Below, piece after piece: positions 56,058 to 64,000 of a DNA stretch of 64,000 bases. Source of the stretch: Cyathus striatus (taxonomy: Eukaryota > Basidiomycota > Agaricomycetes > Agaricales > Nidulariaceae); assembly GCA_025738555.1 (NCBI GenBank), contig JAOVFP010000002.1:3658001-3722000 (forward strand), written 5' to 3'. The notes under the pieces are model-generated. The model was given only the letters and a program-made list of their open reading frames with translations. It was not told the origin of the DNA and ran no database searches. The translations under genes were made by a program, and so were the position numbers. The first letter of the stretch is position 1. The number at the start of each line of letters is the position of its first letter.

Positions 56058-57643
56058 TTATAATTGGCATCTTTCCAGCACACTATCGACAACTAATTCG
56101 GCGATCGCAAGGCTTGAAGTTAGCCCAGGGCTTTCGATTCCGAGCAGGCTTATCATCGGACCGTGTTTGTTTCCTTCATTAGGTCCTCGCGTTGGATAAT
56201 CCGTTCGAATGACAAAGTCCTGGAAACCTCCCTGTGGAGGAACAAGTTTAGGACGTATACCAACGTAATCCGGCTGCATGCCACCCAAAGTGACTCCTGG
56301 AAGGTAACCCGTTACCACTTCGTGCATTTGCTGCAGCCGAGAGCCGTCCGGAATCAATTGTTTTGTCCAGAAGTCAGCCTCTTCTTCTGCAGAGACATTC
56401 TTCGGTTTTGAAGGGGGTGAAATCCATTCGATATCTGGTCCAAACCTGATCTTTCCGTTGAGATCAAGAGTTAAATGAGTGCCAAGGGATTGGAATGCAT
56501 GCGCGTTTGCCCCCGTCTCTGGACATGGGTATATAAGATGCTTGACATAAGAAATGCCAGGTCCGTTATATGAAGCATAGGAACCGCGTGCAAAAAAAAT
56601 CGGTATGTGTCTGTGACTGGGGAGAATCGAATTAAGCACGAGTGTGCTCGATAGTCCAGATGCATTAATAAGGACTTTGGCTAATATTGCGTCACCTTCA
56701 TCTGTGTCTCCAGTTATAGCTTGAACGACCCAACCATCCATTGCAATTTCTGTGCTAGGCGTACGTTCACTTGCGTTTGATCTTTGATACGGGTCAACAC
56801 GAACGACGCGCGTCGAATACACCAGTTCACCCCCTTCAGAGTCTATTATATCCTTCTCTAAACTCTTCATAAATGCATGCGAATCTACGATTCCTGTTTT
56901 TGGTGACCATAATGCCATATCGATATCCTCCGATAAATCAGGTTCCAGGTCCTTTATTTCATCTCGAGAAAGGAGCTTGGTGGGGAGGACCTTTTCATTT
57001 TGAGATATCAACGGTGTATGTTTGGGCCACGTTAACCGAAGTGACTTCGCGTGAAGATTCTCCAAGTAACTGCGCTGGTAAGATTTTCCAACAATAAGTT
57101 TTCCTGTCATTTGATGTGGAATACCGTTCTCTTTGCAATACTGGTATAGTAAGTCTCGACCGCGAAGGCATAGACGTGTTTTTAACGACTCAGGAGGATA
57201 ATACAAGCCTACGGATGATGATATTTCCAGTAAATCACGAGATTTAATATATCTTACCAGAATGAACGACCTCAGAATTGCGCGAACTTCAGAACAATGT
57301 CATCTTTGTCTTAAGCCTTTGGAAAGATGACTACACACCTAGTTTCCTGCCCAGCGCGTTGGTGACGTTCAACCAAGTAGATAGATTTATTGGGATGCCG
57401 TTGACATATGTGCTGTGCGATGGCGAGTCCTACAACACCTGGTCTCGAGATAACTCATATTCCAACGTGTAGCGTTAGTGTGTCTGCTAACCTCCACCAA
57501 TAATTAGGAAATCCACGACTGTCTCAGGTGGCTACCTCACAGCATGTTAAAGAGTGCTACAAATAGAGAGAACGACAGCATACCTTGTACTTGAATCGAC
57601 CGTTGTCATTTAGAGCCCGGATGAGAGGACGAACAGGCAGCAT
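56058..57643 (-). CDS. L2HGDH: L-2-hydroxyglutarate dehydrogenase, mitochondrial
   Basis: FAD enzyme that oxidises L-2-hydroxyglutarate to 2-oxoglutarate, a metabolite-repair reaction. The start at 57643 gives a presequence MLPVRPLIRALNDNGRFKYK. The FAD dinucleotide motif follows as DFLIIGGGVVGLAIAQHI, then YLVERHQRAGQETSSRNSEV and VHSGLYYPPESLKTRLCLRG, both family hallmarks. The last exon continues with YCKENGIPHQMTGKLIVG, SPKTGIVDSHAFMKSLEKDI, VLINASGLSS, HLTLDLNGKIRFGPDIEWI, YVGIRPKLVPPQGGFQDFVI and LLGIESPGLTSSLAIAELV. Length about 450 residues, normal. A longer N-terminus from 57742 is open too but less mitochondrial in character. Divergent from CNS1. Confidence 0.94.
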
Positions 57644-57808
57644 AAGTACCTGCTTGTTATCCAAAGCCAAGTAGCCAAGTGGTTTGAACAACATACGGAC
57701 CGATAATTCCGGCTCTGTTATCCCACGATTATCTATATACACTACTGTGACTTCAAAACCAATTCAAAACTACTCAGTACTGAGCACCAAATTTCTGAAC
57801 CATACCTC

Positions 57809-59045
57809 AATGTCAAGTCAAATAATTGGACCTCAAGAAATGCCTTCAGTCTCCGTGCAGGAGGCTCTTTCGGCGTTTGATTCTGTACCACTTTTCATGA
57901 AATCCCTTCCCAAAGAGGACGCTAGCGATTCTGCCCTTGCAGCCCTTCAGAGTCTCGCTTATGAAGGTACTCCGGATGGTGGGTGAGGAAAAGCACTACT
58001 TGAACCATTCTTAGATGAGCTTATCTTCTTCGAGAGATCGCGCAAAACTTTAAGGAGCAGGGTAATGATTATTTCAAGGGTAAACGATACAGGGAAGCGC
58101 TCGGGTTTTACACTCAGGGCGTGGACGCAAACCCAACCGATATAACACTTCACGAGGCCCTTCTATGCAATCGTGCAGCATGTAATCTTGAACTTCGTTA
58201 GTATGTTTCGTCTCGATTCGTGTGTTCATTCTTATTGCTGCACTAGATAATTACGGATCGGTTCTGAAAGATTGCTCAAAAGCTCTGGTTCTGAACCCCA
58301 GATCTTCCAAAGCCTATTACCGCTCTACGTTAGCATTACTTGATCTAGAGAGGATCAACGAAGCCCTGGACTGCTGTAATCGCTGTCTGGCATATGATTT
58401 GGATAACAAGGCAATGCAATCGCTCAAGGACAGGGCCACCAAAGTAAAGGAAATAAAAGATAGGAAAGAGTGTAAACGGCAGGAAAGACTACGCAAGGAA
58501 CAGGAAGAGAAAAGGGTGATAGATATTGCATTCCGGGTAAGTCAAATGCACCAGGTGTAGAGCATGCACTAATGGCCAAACAGGAGCGCAATATTATCAA
58601 TATCCCGAAACCTGATGGGTCTTCTAACCCATATGCACCTCATTGGGACCCGGAAGATTCCACGCGGTCCACCCTTGTCTTTCCAGTTTTCTTCCTCTAC
58701 CCCCAGTATGCAACTTCGGACGTCATCTCGGAATTCTCAGAAGACACGCCATTCTCTGCTCACATTTCAACAATATTTCCACCTCAGGCACCAGCACCGG
58801 ACTGGGATAAGAGCCACGAGTACGTGGATGGGCAGCTGGTGGTGTACGCCATGACACACCGGAAACGGCTACTGAAGGTGGGAAAGAAGATGACGCTGAA
58901 AGATGTGTTCAAGGCATCGAAAGCAAAGGAAGGAGAACATAAGGATGGGCTGGAAGTAAAGGACGGGTGCTTGACATTTGTTGTGGTTCCTAAGGGCGAC
59001 GTGGAGAAGAAATGGGTGGAGGACTTTAAGAAAGCGCGAGAGTAG
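57809..59045 (+). CDS. CNS1: HSP90 co-chaperone CNS1/TTC4
   Basis: TPR co-chaperone that links Hsp90 and Hsp70; essential in yeast, where it supports translation elongation factor folding. The start at 57809 gives MSSQIIGPQEMPSVSVQEAL and SVPLFMKSLPKE, a typical acidic N-terminus. The TPR clamp is EIAQNFKEQGNDYFKGKRYR, EALGFYTQGVDANPTD, EALLCNRAACNLELRNYGSV and LKDCSKALVLNPRSSKAYYR (residues about 60-170), which includes the K/N carboxylate-clamp residues. A charged linker helix follows (KEIKDRKECKRQERLRKEQE). The C-terminal wheel domain is STLVFPVFFLYPQYATSDVI to GCLTFVVVPKGDVEKKWVED. Three introns. The order matches TTC4/Cns1. Confidence 0.94.
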
Positions 59046-59402
59046 TGTGCAATAAATAAGTAGTAATTACGTAATTAAGACAATACTAAATCACGAACCG
59101 AGTTCTTCCAAAAGGAGTAATTTTCGGTGGTGGTATTTGGCATTGTTATGGTAGCCATTTTGGTCGCGGGTGAATAAGAAAGTCTCTATCCGTCGTCGCC
59201 GTCGTCGTCAAAAGGTCTGGTGAGTACAAATTTCACATATTATGGCGTCTGGACGGCTTTGGAGGCGGTGGCAATAGTTCTGTGCTGTGGAATTGTGTAT
59301 ATACGATCTTTTGGGCTGGATGGACAACCTCGCGTTCGGATGTTGATTGCGTGCGATACTGACCGTGCAATTCTCTTCTCCCCAAGGCCCTACCTCCTCA
59401 AG
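59046..59402. other. CNS1 3' flank and eS7 promoter with leader intron
   Basis: A 357-bp gap. A GTGAGT donor at about 59219 and CCCCAAG just before 59390 suggest an intron in the eS7 5' leader, common for fungal ribosomal protein genes. Five CGTCGT-like trinucleotide units (59191-59211) precede the donor. Confidence 0.45.
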
Positions 59403-60120
59403 ATGTCCGTTAACAACAAGATTCTCCGCACGGCCAATGCGCCCAACACGCCCCCCGATGAGATTGAAACGCAGGTCGCCCAGGCTTTGATTGACCTCGA
59501 GAACAACGTACCCGAGCTTAAGACTGAGCTTCGGGCTCTCCAAATCTCTGCTGCTCGCGAAGTCGATGTCCGTGGCGGAAAGAAGGCTATCGTCATCTTT
59601 GTCCCCGTTCCCCAGCTCAAGGCCTTCCACAAGGTGCAACAAAGGTTCGTTCGCATATGGACGGCGCTGCCGCGTATATTCTCTGACAATTATATCGTTT
59701 TGTATTCAGGCTCACTCGCGAGTTGGAGAAGAAATTCTCTGACCGCCATGTTGTGTTCATTGCCCAACGCCGCATGCTCCGCAAGCCCACCCGTACTTCC
59801 CGCGTCCAGCAGAAGAGGCCCCGCAGCCGCACCCTCACAAGTGTGCATGAAAAGATTCTCGAAGATCTTGTTTTCCCTACGGAGATTGTCGGCAAGAGGA
59901 CCCGCGTCGCTGTTGACGGCTCAAAATTGCTCAAAGTGTACGTTGAGGGAGTTGAAAGTGCAAGTGGAGAATCACGATTATTGATATACTGCCCTACAGG
60001 TTCCTTGACTCGAAGGATGCTACTTCTCTGGAATACAAGTTAGACTCGTTCTCTTCCGTATACCGCCGCTTGACAGGGAAGGATGTTGTGTTCGAGTTCC
60101 CAGTGACCTCGCAGGAGTAA
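59403..60120 (+). CDS. RPS7: 40S ribosomal protein eS7
   Basis: Small-subunit ribosomal protein of the cytosolic ribosome. Three exons give [140 protein letters not shown] and [20 protein letters not shown]. The C-terminus is [20 protein letters not shown] followed by QE. Length (about 195) and all family blocks match. Introns lie at about 59645-59709 and 59938-59999. Confidence 0.97.
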
Positions 60121-60615
60121 AGGGGTGCAGACGAAGGATGTGAGGGGGGGGTCGAGGGTGGGCGATATGCAGAGTTATGACATGCTACCTACACAATTCT
60201 TAAAACATGGCATGCTTACTATGAGAAGTACTGTGAGAAGTAAGAACTAAGTGCTGAGAGTGTGAGAGAAGAATGCGGGAGGACGACATAAATGGCTGCA
60301 GCGGGGACAGAGACGCGGTGAAAACGGAGAGGATGTGGATTTGGTCCGGGGACGGTGAGGGTGGATGGGCGGTGAGCGGTGAAATGAGTTCTGACTCTGA
60401 GTATATGGAGAAGAGGAGTTTTGAATTGACTTGTGTTGGATAGTTACTTGTACTTGGTTGCTTTACTCGGTTGTTGTCTTTCCTTAGTCCCCTTAGTCTC
60501 TTGTGTCCTTCCTCCTCATCCCATCGCCCTCGCGGCCCCTGGGCCCTTCCTCTTTTCCGCCAGAGAACGCTGCCACGCGTGCGTGGGGTAACACGTTCAT
60601 TCATCCTTCTTCATA
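60121..60615. other. Intergenic, promoter of Rab-like gene
   Basis: A 495-bp gap between two plus-strand genes. The final 130 bp are pyrimidine-rich and contain an ACGCGTGCG at about 60573. No gene seen. Confidence 0.5.
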
Positions 60616-62000
60616 ATGCACGAATATTCAAGACTCGATCCGTATTCTCGCTCAAGATATGAACAGGGCATCGACAGCAAGATCGTCATAATGGGCAACT
60701 CAGGTTCGCCGTATTTCTCCCGTTTGTTTTCCCCATCCTTTATCTTGCTCATGTAGGTGTCGGGAAGACAAGCCTTCTTCAGCGTTATACCCAGAACAAG
60801 TTCGATCCGAAGAATACCACTTCTACCAGCGGCGCCTTCTTCGTTACCAAGAAGGTTCATGTCAATGGCCTCAAGGTCCGTCTCCAACTCTGGGACACTG
60901 CTGGTCAAGAGAGATTCAGGAGCATGGTAAGTCTACGCTACATCCTTCGTCTTGTCAGTTACTCATTTCACCAGGCACCCATGTATTATCGAGGTTCGCC
61001 GTATCCAACAACTTTCCTTATCGTTGCTAACTGACCACTCCTTTCCATTAGGCGCGAATGCTGCCCTTCTATTGTATGACATTACAAATGCATCCACGTT
61101 TGAGGATATTAGGGGATGGCTGGAGGGTATGTTGTCCTTCATGACTTCCGTTTTCTCACTAACTAGTCTCCAAATCAGAATTAAAGAAGAACTGTCCTCC
61201 AGAGCTAATCATATACATTGTAGGATCCAAGGCTGATTTACATGAACATCGACAAGTTACCCCAGATCTCGCTCGTCTCTCTCTCCATAACTGGTTCCCT
61301 CCTCCAAGACCTCCCTCTCCTCCCCCTCCCCCCCCTCCGTCGACTCTATCGTATATACGCCCCCGTTTCACATCATTTCCTGGACTTCGCTCCCCCACCA
61401 GTGTCACTCCACCTACACCCACATCTCCCGAGACTCCCGCATACCTTGACCTTCATCCCAGCCGTTCTTCGGCTCTTCAGCGCAGCAAGACAAGTGCCCA
61501 GGTTCGACCAAGAACTGCCACATCTCTTACTCGCTCCAATACTAGCACCGGTACAAGAACGCCCCAGTCATCCCGATTTGGAGGGTCTCTCTTTGGCCAT
61601 GGCGCAGCATGGGATGAAGGCGCTGATACCAATAGCAACAGCATCGAGGAAGTGGACGAGGATGGGATTGAATCCGAAGAGCGCGAGTGGGGCCTAAGTA
61701 AAGGAATGGAGCTGTTTGAAGTTTCAGCGAAGGATGACACCGGTAAGATCGACTGAGTGTTCGCTCCCCAACCTGATTGCTAATCCAGGTACTCATATGT
61801 CAGGGATCACACAACTCTTCGAACATTTGATATCTGCGATTATTCTTCGGAAGGATGCTATTGAGAAGGAGAATGAGTTGAAGAAACGCGATAGCGTTTT
61901 CTTGTCGACTGTCAGTACACCAGCTTGGGCTGCCCAGGCTGAGGAAGAAGAGGCGCGAGAGAAGGCGCAGCAGCGCTCAGGAAGTTGGAATTGCTGCTAG
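60616..62000 (+). CDS. Rab-like small GTPase with large internal insertion
   Basis: Ras-superfamily GTPase of vesicle traffic. The start at 60616 gives MHEYSRLDPYSRSRYEQGID. G1 is GNSGVGKTSLLQRYTQNKF, G2 lies in TTSTSGAFF, and G3 is LQLWDTAGQERFRSMAPMYY followed by RGANAALLLYDITNASTFED. G4 reads VGSKADL, with Ser in place of the usual Asn of NKxD. About 130 residues rich in Pro, Ser and Thr, with an acidic end (SIEEVDEDGIESEEREW), then separate G4 from G5 (FEVSAKDD). The end is GSWNCC, a Rab-type double-Cys prenylation site. The insertion has no introns and stays in frame, so it is real coding sequence. The subfamily is not clear to me. Confidence 0.88.
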
Positions 62001-62617
62001 CAGCTCTCCATCGTGCGGAATATCCGTACGCCCATCAGAATTCGTCGTTCCTTATAGCCCTCCACTCCCTTGGCTCGCCTCATTCTAGTACTTCCTCTGG
62101 AACTGTTTCTATATCTCATTCGGTTATTCGCTTTTGTCAACCCATTTTCCATCGATCCCACTCTGCATCGATTTCGTCCGTGTTTCTCTCCATTGCCTTG
62201 TCTCATTAAGCATGCACCTTGTTATGTTGATATCACTACGTGCCCACGACCCCACCGAAGCCTTCGAGCGTATTTTCTTTAGGTTCTCATATATATTTTA
62301 TACCTAGCTATCTATCTATACCTAAGTACATATGACACATCGATAGGCATGAATCTGATTAGGACCATGTCTTTTATCACAGCTTGTAATATACTTTCTA
62401 TGATCTCGATCGTTTTGCAGTGCATCTCTGCATCTTCTGGCTCTCCTTCAGCCATCTGCATTGGTTCATTATACATCCTGTAAACTTATCGGACCTGGCC
62501 CTATGTGATCTATCTGATCTCCCTGCCTGTGTGCGAGACTTCTGTTATATAAAGCCTGCTGCTACTCAGCGCCTAGTGAACTATCTATCCCACATCCAGC
62601 CATGTCTTTACTTCCCC
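62001..62617. other. Intergenic; first exon of AMMECR1 gene may lie here
   Basis: A 617-bp gap. A TATA-like TTATATAAAG lies at 62545-62554. The reading frame of the AMMECR1-like protein has no ATG between its conserved part and the upstream in-frame stop near 62578, so a small first exon is expected in this stretch; I could not place it. Confidence 0.4.
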
Positions 62618-63440
<823 letters not shown>

Positions 63441-63511
63441 TAATGGATCTGCTCAATAGCAAGCATAGGCATTGTTTTGTAGAATTCAAATCACTGTAAA
63501 TCGGAAACAAA

Positions 63512-64000
63512 TTATCTGAAGCCATTCAGGCCATACTTCTCCAAAGGAAATAACGCCTTTCGGATCCTAGTTAAGCGATCGTCTTCTCCTTCCCAGGGAC
63601 CATTGAATTTCTTCTCCAATCGAAGCCAGACTTCACGAAGCAGAACTATATCGCGACCACTGGCTTTGTCGAATGCCAACACTATCCAATAAATCAACTG
63701 AGGCTTAATCTCAGCGTCATCCCAAGCCATAAAGGTATTGAAAATAGTCTTTAGATTGTGCAGAGACCATGTTGGCTCTTTCGTATCTTGTTCTTGACTC
63801 TGAGGTGCAACTGCATGGCGACTAAAACCAAGGAAGATAGCTCGATATATGACATAATTAGGGGAATAATATTCAGGCTTTGGCTGTTGATGTTCGTCAA
63901 ACGATGAACGAGCGCTGTCTTCAACCTTCTCTGTAGATAGCATGTCAGCAAACGTCTTGAGAGTTCCTTTAAAATCGCCATGATATGCCAATATTTGAAT
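63512..64000 (-). CDS. C-terminus of possible PPR protein, 5' end off window
   Basis: Open frame that enters from the right edge (IQILAYHGDFKGTLKTFADM) and ends at 63512. The first residues match the pattern of a pentatricopeptide repeat (N-x-L-I-x-x-Y-x-x-x-G-D-x-x-x-A-L-x-x-F-x-x-M). After it come YYSPNYVIYRAIFLGFSRHA, PTWSLHNLKTIFNTFMAWDD, LLREVWLRLEKKFNGPWEGE and RIRKALFPLEKYGLNGFR. If it is a PPR protein it would act on organellar RNA, but with only one visible repeat this is tentative. No introns in the visible part. Confidence 0.6.
   Translation of the reverse strand: MQILAYHGDFKGTLKTFADMLSTEKVEDSARSSFDEHQQPKPEYYSPNYVIYRAIFLGFSRHAVAPQSQEQDTKEPTWSLHNLKTIFNTFMAWDDAEIKPQLIYWIVLAFDKASGRDIVLLREVWLRLEKKFNGPWEGEDDRLTRIRKALFPLEKYGLNGFR

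Overview
The window is nuclear DNA of a mushroom-forming basidiomycete (Agaricomycetes). The grounds are gene content and architecture: nearly every gene is cut by introns of about 48-65 nt, intergenic gaps are short, and several proteins belong to families I know mainly from Agaricomycetes (a DUF6534 membrane protein, a small Tyr/Pro-rich DUF6741-like protein, an orphan seven-helix receptor, AAIHTT-type P450s). No rRNA, tRNA or CRISPR was found. Gene models were built by hand: reading frames were joined at splice sites that restore conserved protein motifs.

Left part (1-34 kb) is mostly conserved housekeeping sequence. In order: THO2 (minus, runs off the left edge); a CAX-type Ca2+/H+ exchanger (plus); tafazzin (minus); an unrecognised 113-residue protein (plus); the replication-checkpoint mediator MRC1 (minus); an NTF2-like protein and a BBE-like FAD oxidoreductase (minus); a DUF6741-like protein (plus); an equilibrative nucleoside transporter, mitoribosomal uL24m and an APSES/MBF cell-cycle transcription factor (all minus); a cytochrome P450 (minus); CDC14 phosphatase (plus); HEM12 (minus); and the COMPASS subunit SHG1 (plus), which shares a GATA-rich promoter with HEM12.

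Middle part (34-48 kb) is accessory. It holds a second P450 and a DUF6534 membrane protein (both minus), about 2 kb without recognisable genes, and a repeat island at 41.2-46.1 kb. The core of the island is a 3,582-bp element at 41793-45374. It has 78-bp terminal inverted repeats (77/78 identical) and exact 9-bp target-site duplications (CGTTTTGCC). It carries a 140-bp internal inverted-repeat pair, a pyrimidine-rich minisatellite and a truncated RecQ-type helicase fragment. This best fits a non-autonomous Mutator-like (Pack-MULE-style) element. A decayed LINE 3' end lies just to its right, followed by an intact orphan seven-transmembrane receptor gene.

Right part (48-64 kb) is again dense housekeeping sequence: bL12m (plus), CCR4-NOT subunit NOT3/5 (minus), BEM1 (plus), NDUFA12 (plus), L-2-hydroxyglutarate dehydrogenase (minus), the HSP90 co-chaperone CNS1/TTC4 (plus), ribosomal protein eS7 (plus), a Rab-like GTPase with a large insertion (plus), an AMMECR1-family protein (plus) and the 3' end of a possible PPR protein (minus, off the right edge).

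The most notable observations are the 9-bp-TSD element with its helicase fragment, four microexons of 11-19 nt (two carry catalytic or heme-ligand motifs), three GC-AG introns needed to keep conserved frames, and the Rab-like GTPase with about 130 extra residues between its G4 and G5 motifs.
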